DNA from: Typhlomys cinereus
Taxonomy: Eukaryota; Chordata; Mammalia; Rodentia; Platacanthomyidae
NCBI GenBank assembly: GCA_023101885.1
Contig: JALPQD010000044.1
Location: 2,412,514 to 2,476,513 of the forward strand
Reading direction: 5' to 3'
DNA: 64,000 nucleotides
Positions 50,201 to 60,088 of the stretch are shown piece after piece. The translations under genes and the position numbers were made by a program. Under the pieces are notes generated by a model. That model saw only the letters and a program-made list of their open reading frames with translations, ran no database searches and had not been told where the DNA came from. Each line of letters opens with the position of its first letter. Within the stretch, counting starts at the first letter, position 1.

Positions 50201-53200
50201 GGTTTGGTTTTTGATAAAAAGGTAATGGTTGAGGAAACCCTTGACCTATACCCATGATCAAGTAGTTTACCTAAACTAATCACATACAAGTTTGAAACAA
50301 TTTGCTAAGAGTTAATTGTAAGGTCAATTAGGGCTGGAGTTTAAAAGGTGAATGAGATTTTGATATGCTTTTGCTACTCTCCTAATTAATCAAGTTAATA
50401 TTATTAAATAAAAAAGAACAGTGAAGAAATTTTTAGAAGAGCAAGTAATGAAAATTAAGATGTTTTTATTTATTTAAAACTAAAATACCATCAAGTTCCA
50501 TCCAGAGAAATGCAATAATCTTAAAATTTGTATTGGACAGAAAGACATTGATGAAGAAAGCAGAACTAAAGGCTGGGGTGTGGCTCAATCGATAGGTTGT
50601 TGCAAGCATTGTACACACGGAATAAAGCCAGGCATGGTCATACTTTCTGCAATACCAGCAATGGTGAGGTGGAGAAAGGGACCTGTGTCTTCCTCAGCCA
50701 CATAGCAAGTTTGAGGCCAACTGTGCCCCCAAAAGAGTAGAATTGTCTATTACAATATTAATATTTGAAAAGTAATAGGTTTCAGATGCAAATAAGATTG
50801 TGAGGAATATTAATTAACATTTGGATCATATATTTCAAAATGTTTGCCGCAGATTGAAATAGAGTTTACCGGTCTGCTGGAATAGTCATTGATCTCATCC
50901 CTTAGGGAGAAATAAATTCTTGCCAGAGTGTCTATCCAAGGGTTATCCAAGAGTCTATCCCTATGAGGGTTTCTGTTTTATTAGACTTCAAAGAAACAGC
51001 TCTTTATCTTGCTACTTTTCTTGATTATTCTTTCTTTTGTGATTGTTTATAAAGTTCTGTTTTCTGAGGCTACAAGTTGCTATTGTGTTTTCAATCTGTT
51101 TTAGTTAAGAACTGAGCTCATTAGTTTTCGGTCTTTATTTATTTAGTGACAAGGTCTTGCAATGTAGCCTTGAACTTTGTGAACCTCTTCCTTAGTGTAC
51201 CAACTGCCGTGAACACAGGCATATGTTACCATGCCTTGCTTCATTTGTTGTTTTGAATTGTATGTATTTTTATAAGTATTCATTTTCCTATAACAGATGT
51301 TAGTATTAGTTAGATAAGATATTTTCCTATAAATGACAGCATGTTTTCATTGTCATTCAATTGTAAATGCTTTTGATTTTTCTGATCAGTTATTTAGAAC
51401 CTTCTATGATAACCAAACATGTGGGCTGAAGTGACTGGAAAGCTGCCTTTTTATTACTGACTCTTAATTGAATGAAGTTTTAACCTGGGAATTTGATTTG
51501 CATGGTAGCAATTTTTAATGTATATGTCTTCCTCTGTGGCTCCAAATTGGTTATGCTTTGTGAAAGTTCTACATGTGATTTTATTCTATGTTGGCTATTA
51601 TATCTGGACATTACTCGTTAGCACAAAGTTGCTAATCTGTTCTAATTGTTTATATCTTCCTTTTTGCGCATCAATTTCTGAAAGACATAGTTAAAGATGT
51701 CTTCTGATTGGGGATTTATCAGTTCCTCTTTATCATATTGTTACATTTCAGCATGTTTTGTCTGAGATTTTGCTTAAAATGTACATATTCCCTAAGGATT
51801 TTTGATTTTTTAAACTCTTTTACATAAAGATAACCATTAGCTTCAACAAAATCTTTTGCCTTTTGACCTATGTTATAAAATTATGTCAATTACAACCTTT
51901 AAAAAGCTATATGCTGGGTCGGGACTGGAAAGATGACTTGGGGTCAAGCCTCACTAGCAAAAGGACTTGAGTTTTGGTCACAGATCCCATGTAAAAATAA
52001 CAAGTGGAAATGGTGATCTGTACTTCTGGCACTGGAAGATGGAGCCTGGGAAACCCCAGGGCAAAGCAATAAGGAAGTAAAGCAATTCAGGATGAGACTA
52101 AAAATCACCTTTGAGTCTCCACAGGCGCACACAGTGCCCTCTTCACCACCTACAAAACACCTATATACAACGACACAGGCAAAAGAAAGAGAGAGAGAGA
52201 GGGAGAGAGAGTTTATATAAATTATTAAATCTCTAGCCACCAGGTTTTTGAGCATGTGCCTTTCTGGCTGAGCTACTTCACCAATCCCCGTCCTCATTTT
52301 AAAAATAAAAGTCCAACTCTGTTTTTTAATTAGAATTATTGTTCCATTTACTGTTAGAGTCTACTGATACTGTTGAGAAATTTACTGTCTGTCTACAGCT
52401 AATGCCATTTCTTTGACTGCCTTTATTCTCTTTGGTATTTCTTAATGTAGTCTCATCATGACAGAACTAGGTGTCTATTTGTTTTAACTTATTCTACCGA
52501 GACTAAGCACAATACTTAAATTTGGAAATCTGTATGGATTGTGCTTATGTATTAGACTACTTTTCTATTTCTTCATTGTGGAACTCCATTTTAACAGATA
52601 TTGACAGACAAAGGATTTCTTCTTTGTGACATTATGCTGCTATAGTTTACATTGCTCAGTACATCCATTGCTCAGTTAACAGATAGCTCTACTTGACTGT
52701 GAAATCATCTGTTTGTTTGGTTGTTGAGACAGGGCTCCTTAAGTATTTCTGACTGAAGCAGAATTTGCTGTTGCCCAGATTGGCCTTTACTTCCACTCTT
52801 CCCGCCCTAGCGTTCTGAATGCTTAGTTTATAGGCATGGCTACTCACCTAGCTTTACCTTCCTTGAATAACGAGTCTGAAATATTCTTTTTCTAAATTTT
52901 TAAAAAATTTTTATTATTTTTTTTTATTTCCACTTATACAAACGTAACAGGTACACCGGGCCCCTCCCTCCCTCCACCCCCCCCCCTCGACCTCCTTCCC
53001 TCCCCCTTCCCTCCTCATCCCCCAGTGCCTCCCTCTCCCATCCCTGGAGCATCCTTTCATGTGCATGACAAACTCTCCTCTGGGTCCTCCTCTCCCATGA
53101 GGTGCAAGGACCCAGTGGCATTTCCCAGAACCCTTTCCTGTGTTCCCCTTAAGCATAGGAACACTACTTGTGGCTGTCAATCCCTTGCCTCCAAGGATCC

Positions 53201-55538
53201 TAGTAATAAATATTCTTGATGATAAAGAGGAAAAGTTATCATGTGTGCATGATTCTTTTTTTTGAGTTAGGGTCTTCACATAGGAAAGAGGTTGACCTTC
53301 AATTTCTGATTCTCATCTCCATGTTTCCTGAGTGCTGGGATTACAAGCAAGCACTAGCATGTCTGGTCCATCCACTTTTTTCTAAAGTGCATAATGGCTT
53401 AGAAAAATTTGAGAAGGTTTGGGAAAAATATATGTACATGCAAAAGTGATAGAATATACACATCTATATCTTAAATGAACAAAGTGAAGACATGAAACAA
53501 ATCATTCCACATTTTTCCAATGTAGAGTTTAAGTAGAAGGAAGATATCAAACCATATTTTCTTCCTTTTAAAATTACAAATAGACTTAAAAGCAACACAG
53601 TTCATAGTTCAAATGCATAAAATACATATAAGTACATATCTAGAGGAAGAAAATTCCAAGTAGAGAAAACTATAGTGCAATGATTGTGTGGCTCAATATG
53701 TGGGAAGAAAAATGATTAAAAAATGAAGCAGACAAGGTGGTAGGTACTAAATGCATAAATGGCTTTACAAATCAAAATAAAGGTTTGGGACTTAATTATG
53801 TATATAATGGGCTATGGTAACAACTAAAATGCCTTTAAAACATTATTTAAATTTCACATTATATCTTTAAAATGAAAAATTTTTACTAGATCTCATGTGG
53901 ATTTTAAATGACTTCCTAAGACATATTCCTTGTTTATGTGGAACTAGACAAACAGGCTTTCTTATTTTTAAAACATGCAGAAGATGACATATTAGGATGA
54001 GCAATATGATAGTAAATGAGACTCTAATTCAGGATCTCAAAGTTCTCTTCTTCTGAGACTTATATATGTGATACATACTCGGCAGATGAATTAAACATAC
54101 ACGTGCACTTTAATGAGGAATTGGAGTGAATCAGTGTAACCACTACATAGGTCAAAGAATAGAATATTGCCAGCACCTCAGAAACCCCCACAGTCTGACT
54201 TTTTAAAAAAGAGCAGTACTTAATACTTATAATGTGATAATTACCCATATAAATGTCAAGTGAAATCATGTGACCAATCTTTTTATGGGCAAAAGGAATG
54301 TTCCCTTAAGTCCATATTTAATTTCAATATGGAAATTAAGTATGTATCAACTTGAAATCTATTCACATTTTCATATAGAGATATGCAATCTCTAAGCTAT
54401 TAATTTTTAATTAAAAAGATATATCAGGTATATAAAATCTATAGAACCTGAGAAAAACGTATACATTTTCATAAATTTTGTGAAAGCAAACTTAATAGTC
54501 ATAGCTTTAGGCTAAAAGCATTTGATTAAATTAAAATCGAAGACATTCAAAAGCTTAGTATTTCATTATAACAAATTAGATAAAATGAGACTTGTTTCTC
54601 TGTAGACTCTAGTATATGCTTAACACTCAATAAATGTCAGTGTATTTACATACATTTTACTAAATGTGAACCTATTTAAAATTTTATATTATAGAAAATG
54701 ATGTGCCACTGATTCACAATCTTATACAACATAAAACAATTAAATCTATGAAATTAAGACCTGTGGTTTTAAATATATATTTTAGCAGTAAGCTATAAAA
54801 AGGCAACAAATATGTATGACCAGAATTAAACTAACCATATTTTAAAATAAAAATTTTATATTACAATTGAGTTTTCCTTGATGTGAAGATTCTATTTTTA
54901 TTTTTGCAAATACATGCATGTAGAATAATTAAGAAAAGGAAGGGAATATAATAAAGGTAAACTATATAAAAATATACTAAATGTGGATAAAACTAAATGG
55001 ACAACATGGATAAAACTAACATTTAGAAGTCTCACTCTTAAGCTGTAGCATAGCCACACCTGAGTTATGTGCCCTTTCATTTATGCACATGATGGATAGC
55101 ATGTTAAGGGGCGTATCTGTAGTCATTATAATTGATAGTAGCTGAAGGCAGCTGGGCTATAATTTCTATTAATGGATGGGATAGTGAGGGAACCAAGTCT
55201 GCAGTAGCATTTTAAAATAAGTGCCTAGAAAGTTTATATTTATATTCAAAGTAATATCTACATTGAGCTCTTTCTATGTGAAATTCTTTGAGAAAAAAGA
55301 AAATCCAGCTGCAGCAAAAGCCATATATTACTAAATCAAAATCCTGATTTAACCAATAACTAGAAAAATCTTGCCATAAGTGGAGAAGAATGTTCAACTA
55401 ACCATTTGATGGTCCATTTCTGTATTCTTGCTCTTTAGAGGTTGTGGGAGAAGAAAATGGGCTCATCTGACAAGTTCCAGTTGTTGGAGAATAAGCTGTA
55501 ATATTTTTCTTCTTTGTGGATTTTGAAGGATCAAATGA
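34799..55538 (-). CDS. ITGB3BP: ITGB3BP / CENP-R (NRIF3, beta3-endonexin), 3' six exons, partial
   Basis: CENP-R belongs to the constitutive centromere-associated network (CENP-O/P/Q/R/U group). It was also described as a nuclear-receptor coregulator (NRIF3) and an integrin beta3 tail binder. Exons on the - strand in transcript order: 55538-55403, 47287-47218, 40577-40499, 40079-39986, 39527-39468, 34845-34799. They sum to 486 nt = 161 codons plus stop, exactly human residues 17-177 from memory. All split codons join in frame. The first ~16 residues (MPVKR... in human) were not found and presumably lie beyond the window. The gene converges on ALG6. Divergence from human is substantial, as usual for CCAN proteins, but YSPTTGTCQMS, SEEIMEI.QNL.SIQALEG and LDSYEF are clear. 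Confidence 0.95.
35340..35415 (-). mobile_element. ID-like remnant
   Basis: GGTACCAAATTAAGGACCTT ... GCAGGTGCTCTACCATCTAC ... CAGCCC, antisense ID order. Confidence 0.5.
38126..38217 (-). CDS. candidate alternative 3'-terminal exon of ITGB3BP
   Basis: On the - strand a strong acceptor (ATTCTTTTTGTCTGTCCTTCAG) lies between the last two confirmed exons. Joined to exon 39468-39527 the frame stays open for 29 codons after the split one (SSSFPGIIKSTIEG...) then TAG at 38126-38128, with AATAAA on the same strand at 38009-38014. Human ITGB3BP is known to make C-terminal variants (NRIF3 versus long beta3-endonexin). The predicted tail is not a known one, so this is inference. Confidence 0.3.
38499..38830 (+). 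mobile_element. B3/B2-type SINE
   Basis: Head GGGCTGGTGGGATGGCTCAG, then CTGACAAGCCTGATGAACTG, body GAGCTGGATGCAGTAGTTCA, end CTTCCACATACCTGACATGC and AATAAATAAG tail. Confidence 0.75.
39468..39527 (-). CDS. ITGB3BP: ITGB3BP exon (residues ~143-162)
   Basis: The acceptor is CCTTTTAG and the donor is CCAAG|gtagga. It encodes (M)TQVAKQKLFTKKSSRCPHQ, basic, then one base of Gly. The exon opens with the bases TGA, split across frames in the full-length reading. 60 nt. Confidence 0.94.
39841..39872. repeat. short direct duplication, unit GATACAAGGTACAGCT
   Basis: Two adjacent exact 16-nt copies in the intron between two ITGB3BP exons. Confidence 0.8.
39986..40079 (-). CDS. ITGB3BP: ITGB3BP exon (residues ~112-143), skippable
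   Basis: The acceptor is TTTCTTTTAG and the donor is CTAA|gtaaga. It encodes ALEGNSKLESLIGISHTPRC then IKREVEKTKEL and the first base of Met. 94 nt, not a multiple of three, so skipping it shifts the frame; the join then reads CAG|TGA. Confidence 0.95.
40391..40503 (-). repeat. 58-bp tandem duplication covering the ITGB3BP exon donor
   Basis: Segments 40391-40445 and 40453-40503 are nearly identical (two substitutions and a 4-nt gap). The second overlaps the last five exon bases and the gt of the true donor. The first repeats TCCAG|gtttac 58 nt downstream in the intron. Confidence 0.9.
40499..40577 (-). CDS. ITGB3BP: ITGB3BP exon (residues ~85-111)
   Basis: The acceptor is TTCATTCTTAG and the donor is ATCCAG|gtttgc (weak after +2). 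It encodes LMTLLSKIEESSEEIMEIIQ then NLNSIQ. The heptad-like leucines and isoleucines fit the leucine-zipper/coiled-coil dimerisation segment of NRIF3. The donor region is tandemly duplicated (see 40391-40503). The exon ends in codon phase 0, at the point where the known short isoform stops. Confidence 0.95.
41152..41415 (+). mobile_element. CA-tailed B2-superfamily SINE
   Basis: ATTGAAGAGATGGCCCAGGG head, CTGAATTCGGATCCCTAGAT, GATGACAGAGGCCTGTAATT-like body, AGAGCAGTTCAGGATGATTC. Flanked by AAAGAATA(A/T)GTG at 41140-41151 and 41416-41427. Confidence 0.75.
42745..42928 (-). mobile_element. B2-type SINE
   Basis: GGGAATTGAGCCCTGGTCGC and GACCTGCTGAGCCACCTCGC form the antisense head. Confidence 0.6.
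43505..43905. mobile_element. MaLR-like LTR repeat
   Basis: Second copy of the family seen at 18140-18520, with the same block order and orientation; better preserved. Confidence 0.6.
43995..44103 (-). mobile_element. B1 SINE remnant
   Basis: GTTCTTGAACTTAGTGATAG, CTCAGCCTCCTGAATGCTGG, GATTATAGGCAAGAGCCACT. Confidence 0.65.
44120..44413 (-). mobile_element. CA/TG-tailed B2-superfamily SINE, young, with perfect target-site duplication
   Basis: T-rich and (TG)n tail (44154-44204), body CTGCTCCGGGATTCACAGGC, then GATCTGAACTCAGGACCTTC and CCCTGAGCCACCTCTCCAG. Flanked by an exact 15-bp repeat CTTAGCATACTTTTA at 44105-44119 and 44414-44428. Confidence 0.93.
45378..45622 (-). mobile_element. B2-superfamily SINE of the same family, diverged
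   Basis: GGAAGCCCAATGGTGACACT, GAATCATCCTGGATTGTTCT, TGCTTGTGAGGCAAAGGCTT, AAGCCATCTCCCCAGCCC. Confidence 0.75.
46745..47130. mobile_element. LTR-like interspersed repeat
   Basis: TGTGGGAAGACCTAGCCTAC and following block match 2.5 and 23.4 kb copies. Ends about 90 nt before an ITGB3BP exon. Confidence 0.45.
47218..47287 (-). CDS. ITGB3BP: ITGB3BP exon (residues ~62-85)
   Basis: The acceptor is TATATACAG and the donor is GATGA|gtaagt (strong). It encodes KRIKGKHLSLSERNKSATED then ND, and two bases of Glu. Aligns with human KRKKLNHPSLTESKESTTKDND. 70 nt; its first two bases complete Gly. Confidence 0.93.
47370..47482 (+). mobile_element. B1 SINE
   Basis: GTCAGGCGAGATGGCATACA CCTATAATTCTAG, GACAGGAGGATCATGAGTTC, AAAATCTGTCTCAGAAAAAC. 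Confidence 0.7.
47715..47955 (+). mobile_element. B4-like SINE (ID + B1)
   Basis: ID-like front with GGTTTGATCCCAGTATTGC, then B1-like CACACCTGTAATCCTAGCAG, GTTTGAGACCAGCCTGTCAT and CTCTGTCTCAAAATAAATAA. Confidence 0.65.
48500..48762 (-). mobile_element. B3-type SINE, degenerate
   Basis: AGGCTGCATCTCTAATTAAA, GGCTGGAATACCAGGAGTGC, GGGATCTGAAATCTGGTCCT, AGTTGAATCATCTCCACAC. Confidence 0.6.
49840..49935 (+). mobile_element. B1 3' remnant
   Basis: GAGTTCAAGGTCATTCTCAG, GAGGCCAACCTAGGCCATAT, GAGATCCTATCTTAAACAAA. Confidence 0.6.
50570..50745 (+). mobile_element. B4-like SINE
   Basis: GGCTGGGGTGTGGCTCAATC (ID head) followed by AAAGCCAGGCATGGTCATAC and AGTTTGAGGCCAACTGTGCC (B1-like). Confidence 0.65.
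51135..51242 (-). mobile_element. B1 remnant
   Basis: GTGACAAGGTCTTGCAATGT AGCCTTGAACTTTG, GAACACAGGCATATGTTACC. Confidence 0.6.
51925..52212 (+). mobile_element. CA-tailed B2-superfamily SINE
   Basis: GACTGGAAAGATGACTTGGG head, CTGGAAGATGGAGCCTGGG, AAGTAAAGCAATTCAGGATG, GAGTCTCCACAGGCGCACAC, GA-rich tail. Confidence 0.75.
52720..52855 (-). mobile_element. B1 remnant
   Basis: GTTGAGACAGGGCTCCTTAA, GTTGCCCAGATTGGCCTTTA, TATAGGCATGGCTACTCACC. Confidence 0.6.
52895..53210 (-). mobile_element. L1 3' UTR, truncated, well preserved
   Basis: T-rich tail, C-rich tract 52960-53020, then CCTGGAGCATCCTTTCATGT, GAGGTGCAAGGACCCAGTGG and CTTGCCTCCAAGGATCCTAG. Closest copy to 16.9 kb. Confidence 0.8.
53258..53372 (-). 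mobile_element. B1 SINE
   Basis: TTTGAGTTAGGGTCTTCACA, CCTGAGTGCTGGGATTACAA, GCATGTCTGG. Confidence 0.65.
55403..55538 (-). CDS. ITGB3BP: ITGB3BP exon (residues ~17-62)
   Basis: On the - strand, TTTATTTCTAG precedes the exon and AAATG|gttagt follows. It encodes SFDPSKSTKKKNITAYSPTT, GTCQMSPFSSPTTSKEQEYR and NGPSN plus the first base of Gly. It is Ser/Thr/Lys-rich and basic near its start, matching the N-terminal disordered part of CENP-R, with SP/TP sites typical of mitotic phosphorylation. Confidence 0.95.
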
Positions 55539-56148
55539 CTAGAAATAAATAGCAATTTGCAAGAGTAGTATTTATATTTAGTTCTAGATCTTTGAAAACT
55601 CGATGCTACTTTCCTTGCTTTTTTCAGATTTTAAATATACTTAATTATCATCCTTAAAATGAACATCATCCTTTCAAATGAGATAGACATTTTAAGATCT
55701 CTGTAATAGTTAGATCATCTCAACTTGAAATATTTATGATACTTTAATATTAAACATTACTAACTTGTGACACGATATCTCCCAACCGTTTTGGACATAA
55801 GGACTCTGGCAAGCTCATCTTCATGGTTAATACACATTATACAGTTATATAAAGTATAGTTATAGGACCAGACAAGAAAAACTCTCTAGGAAGGATCAGT
55901 GTTTCCCTCAATCTGCCTCCTTACCATTTTCTAACAGTATCTTACTTTCATAATAATCAATACAGTGTTCAAACGACTTGAGTCTTAAGTCCTCGAGAAC
56001 TTGGCTTGAATGACATGACTGTCTGTAGGTTCCTCCATTATATTATGAATCTGTCTTATTGAAGGTAACATTTTCAATAACATTTTACATATTTGCCTAA
56101 TTCTTCCTAAAATATAATTTCTTCATCTTTGTATTCCACAGAAGTAAA

Positions 56149-56197
56149 CATATATATATGTATATATGTATATATATATATATGTATATATATATAA
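56149..56197. repeat. (TA)n / TATG array
   Basis: Alternating TATATA with periodic TATG, about 50 bp. Confidence 0.95.
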
Positions 56198-56692
56198 TGA
56201 ATGACTTCAAAGAAGGGTTTAGCAAAAATGGCCACACCAATGTGGCCAGAATACATCCCATTTGTTCATTAGTTCATATGAATTAGCATCAATAATTTCA
56301 GTTCAGGAACTATGCACATTTGGATTTCTGACCATTCTATGATATATTCTTATAATGTTTTCTTTTATTTCCCCAGCATCTAGACTTTCTTCAGTTTTCC
56401 CCTCCAATTTATAATCTGCTTTCTCCAAATATCCATTATTGCAGTATTTATTGTTTGCTCCAGAATTCCCCCAAGCCTTTCTTTTCATATGCTTATTGAT
56501 TATTCCAGGATTCCTAACCTATATACATAAAGAAACATAACTAATTGTTCTGGTTTTAAGGAATGTCTACCAAAATTTGGACAAGCCAGAGATGAGGTTT
56601 TAAATGAATATATTCAGAAATTCAGAGAAGAGAGGAAACAAAGTGGGCTGCATAATGTGTTATAGAATGATTCTTGTGTTAGAGAAGGCTGA

Positions 56693-56832
56693 GTGAGCAT
56701 GATGGCAGACCTGTAATTCCAGCAGTCAGAAGGTGGAGACAGGAAAATCAGATATTAAGGGTTATCCTTGAACACAGTGAACTAGAAGTTATCTTGAGAT
56801 ATAAGAGACTTGTCTCAAAAATAAATAAAATA
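56693..56832 (+). mobile_element. B1 SINE
   Basis: GAGCATGATGGCAGACCTGT AATTCCAGCAG, GGTGGAGACAGGAAAATCAG, ACTTGTCTCAAAAATAAATA. Confidence 0.7.
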
Positions 56833-58034
56833 TATAAATGTAATGAATAACCTGCAACTTAGAGAACTGGATGCACATAACAAATTTAGAGGACAAAGGA
56901 AATGTCTTAAGGCTCATGTGTGGCAACACTGTAGAGCTAAACTTGAGCTTGGTATTTGCCTTCAGATAGTTACAGAAATCTCTACAGTCAACTATTCTTT
57001 AAGATACCCATGGCTGTGTCTTTTTCAACCCGTGGTTGTGTTTTTCAACAAATCTTGGTATTTGCTCCAGAATTATAGTATCAAAATTTTTTTACAGTTA
57101 TGATTTTCCATGATAAATATTTGTTTGGGGGAACAAAAGGCACTTATTTTATATATCCACAGTAGCAAAAATGTAATCAATATCTTTTTTAAAAAATCAA
57201 ACTACAACATCAAGTTGTAATGCTAATGCAATCTTTTTTGTGGGGTGAAAGGGTTCTAAGTCTCTTTATTGGGTAGTTACTATACCTCTCTATCTTGACT
57301 TTTCACCTGTTTATATAGATTCAGTCATAAGCTATGACATTTATCCAATCCCTACTCTACTTTTCCAAGAATTTATTGCCTAGACTATTTCACTTGTATG
57401 TACAAGAAATGAAAGTCACTACCCTATTGTACATTTATGTCAATCTGTTTTCCTATTTTCACCAAAAATTATTTTATCCAATTGCCAAATGTCTAAACAT
57501 TGCAACTATGGATAATATATTTCTTCTTGAAAACAATTTTCTAGCTTTCAGAAAACTGTGTGTATGTGTGCATGTGTGTGTATGTTTGTGTTTGCCTTGC
57601 TTTAAAAATAGTCTTCTCTTTATGGGTTACTTGTGTTGCTTAAAAAGGAACGTGTGCATCTATCTGTCTATTTTACATATAGAGAAAACCAAAAAAACTA
57701 CCTTTCCCTACTCTCACTAATTATTCTTCAGGAAATAATGCATTTTAGTATATCTGCCACACTATACACAAAGGCACAAACTTCTCTAACTTTTCCCTCC
57801 CAATGTTTTACCAAGGTCCTCTACTTTGTAATCCACAAAGATTAAAAGTGACCCTAGGCCTTATCTAGATTTTCATTCTTTCAATCTCCAAACACTAGGA
57901 TTACATATTCCTTTACACCACAAAGAGTTAAGAAGCCTGGGATTAAGGAAGATTGAGCTACTACTGAAGAAGTCAGCACTCTCCCACTGAGAAAGGAAAA
58001 CAGATGAGATCCTACAAACCTTCAGAAAAAAACA

Positions 58035-58325
58035 GACAGCTTGGAGGTGGCTCAGCAGTAAGAGCTCATGCTATGTAGGCATGAGGAACTAAGTTCAAAT
58101 CCCTAAAGTGTACCTTTAACCTCGGAATTGTGAAGGCAAAGAGAGGAGGATCTCAAGGTCTTGATGGCCTAGCATAGCTCACATCAATGAGATCCTGCCT
58201 AAAAGGAAGAAGGCAGAGAGGGCTGATGACACTTGAGATCTTCCTCTGGCCTCTGCATGCACATAGGCGTGAGTGCCCCCCCCCCCACGTGCACATACAC
58301 CACACACACTCACAAATATACACAA
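58035..58325 (+). mobile_element. B3-type SINE
   Basis: GCTTGGAGGTGGCTCAGCAG, GCATGAGGAACTAAGTTCAA, GATCTTCCTCTGGCCTCTGC, then C-run (58276-58286) and CACA-rich tail. Confidence 0.7.
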
Positions 58326-58944
58326 ATAAAAATTAAGGAAAAAGAAAAGCAGAAAAGGGCAACAAATCTGACTATAAAAGGGAAAGAAAGGATTCAGAAT
58401 ACTAGCAAACAATAAGGAAATAGATGTTACAACCATTGCTATGACAATTTATCAGTGCTGCTAACATTTCCTGACACTTTAGAAATTTTTAACACCACTA
58501 CCAAACAAAGAAGGTGCTATTCTAAGATTCAGTCTATAATCAGCCCTAATGTTACTTACTGTACTTTCTATAAAGAGGTCAAACCTTATATTTTAGCAAA
58601 ACTAAAATTTGGGCATTGATTTTTCTGTCTAAAAACAATCAATGTTCTCTCTATAATTTCAAATAAATAGGACATTGTCTTTCAATATCCTTCATGAATT
58701 GTAGCTTGCTTTGTCACCTTGCTTAAAGCACGCTCAACCAAAAAGGTGCCTGTATTTTATTGATTTTGTACCTATTATAAACAGTCTGGAAAGTACTAAC
58801 TAAGGGTTCTTTAACAATGAAATATGGACTATAAAATTATTATTGTGTGCTCCTAGCCTCTGCTGTCAGTGAAGTGTTTAACACAGGCATGATGGGTATC
58901 TGGATAATCAGAAAAGGGCAGCTGAAGGAAGATAACTTTTTTCT

Positions 58945-59055
58945 TTTTCATTCGAAACAAGGTCTTACTAATCCAGGTTGGCCTTGAACTTGTGATCCTC
59001 ATGCCTCCACCCCATCAGTCTTGGGATTACAGGCATGTGCTATCATGACTGGAAA
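58945..59055 (-). mobile_element. B1 SINE
   Basis: CAAGGTCTTACTAATCCAGG, TTGGCCTTGAACTTGTGATC, TGGGATTACAGGCATGTGCT. Confidence 0.75.
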
Positions 59056-59927
59056 CATGGTTCTTAATAAGCTTATGCTGGCCGATTAGAATGTCCCATT
59101 TACTTTGTAATTATGAAGTTCTACCATACTAGTTATGGGATTTATATTAGGAGGTAGGCACTTTTCACATGCTAGGTCTAGGGTTCCTGGAAGAACAGCA
59201 AACACTAACATCAGCTGCAACAGTCAACTACAATCACTCACACCTACTGTTGTTTTTGTGGTAACCACAGAGAGGGAAAACACTTTTCATTTATCTAGTA
59301 ATCTTATAATGATAACGGGGAAAGAATATGACCAACTTGTTAGACTTATGATAATAGAAATATTCTATCTCTTGGCACAGTAGTTGAAAGAGGTTTATAC
59401 ATTACTAAAACTCATTGAAATGTGCACTGGAAATGTATGAATTTAATTATGTATAGATTTAGCCTTAAAATTTTAAATGGAAAATAAAACTTGGAAAATG
59501 TTGGTATTCTGTATTTATTTAATTTTAATAAAATCTAATTTATTAACTTTACAGTAATTTTTTTTTACATTCGAGAAATTTTGACTTCTATAAGATCATA
59601 AAAATTGTTTCTTTTTTTCTTCCAAAAGCTTTATCTTTTGGCCTACTATAAGCCTATGACCAGTCACTCCTGGATGAATTTTTTTGCACATATAGTCATA
59701 TATGAACATAAAATCAGTAAATGATTTTTGTACAAGATGGATAACTTTTTTCCATAAGGATACTTGTTTAAGATTTTTTCTAATTGAATCAGCATAATAT
59801 TTAATTGTTTAATAAATTTGGACAACTAGTAAAGGTAACACAAATCAAGAACAGTATTAGAAATAAGATTTTCCAAAGAGAAAATATTCATACAGCATTT
59901 AAATCATTAAAGTAAAAGGAAGGGCTG

Positions 59928-60088
59928 GCAAGATGGCTCAGTGTGAGTAAAGACTCTGAATTTGCTCCCAGGAGCCCATAAGGTAGGAGGAGAGAACCAA
60001 CTTCTTAAAGTTGTCTCTGACTTCCACACTCATGCCATGCATGGCAAATGTGCATCCACACTCCCATATATGCACAATAAATAAATGT
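59928..60088 (+). mobile_element. B2-type SINE
   Basis: AGGGCTGGCAAGATGGCTCA head, TCCACACTCATGCCATGCAT, TGCACAATAAATAAATGTG tail. Confidence 0.75.

Larger units (their letters stand above)
51030..52690 (-). mobile_element. old L1 (HAL1/L1M-type?) remnant
   Basis: Antisense L1 ORF2-like text, e.g. CTAATCTGTTCTAATTGTTT, ATAGTTAAAGATGTCTTCTG, interrupted by B1 (51.1 kb) and a SINE (51.9 kb). Assignment is from recall of L1 antisense sequence. Confidence 0.45.
47288..55402. other. ITGB3BP intron with B1/B4 SINEs and L1 remnants
   Basis: Contains B1 and B4 copies, a B3-like SINE at 48.5 kb, an old L1 remnant at 51.0-52.7 kb and a truncated L1 3' end at 52.9-53.2 kb. 53.4-55.4 kb is AT-rich with no recognised element. 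Confidence 0.55.

Noticed and set aside
52914..53279. 121-codon - strand frame with Gly/Arg-rich sequence
   Set aside because: It is the polypurine tract and 3' UTR of an L1, not a protein.
56303..56488. Possible upstream ITGB3BP exon on the - strand
   Set aside because: The translation does not resemble the expected N terminus (MPVKRSLKLD...EEN), and no acceptor/donor pair fits phase 0 entry to the exon at 55538.
57334..57720. 128-codon open frame on the + strand
   Set aside because: AT-rich, low-complexity composition with a TG-rich patch. No recognisable domain and it is antisense in an ITGB3BP intron.
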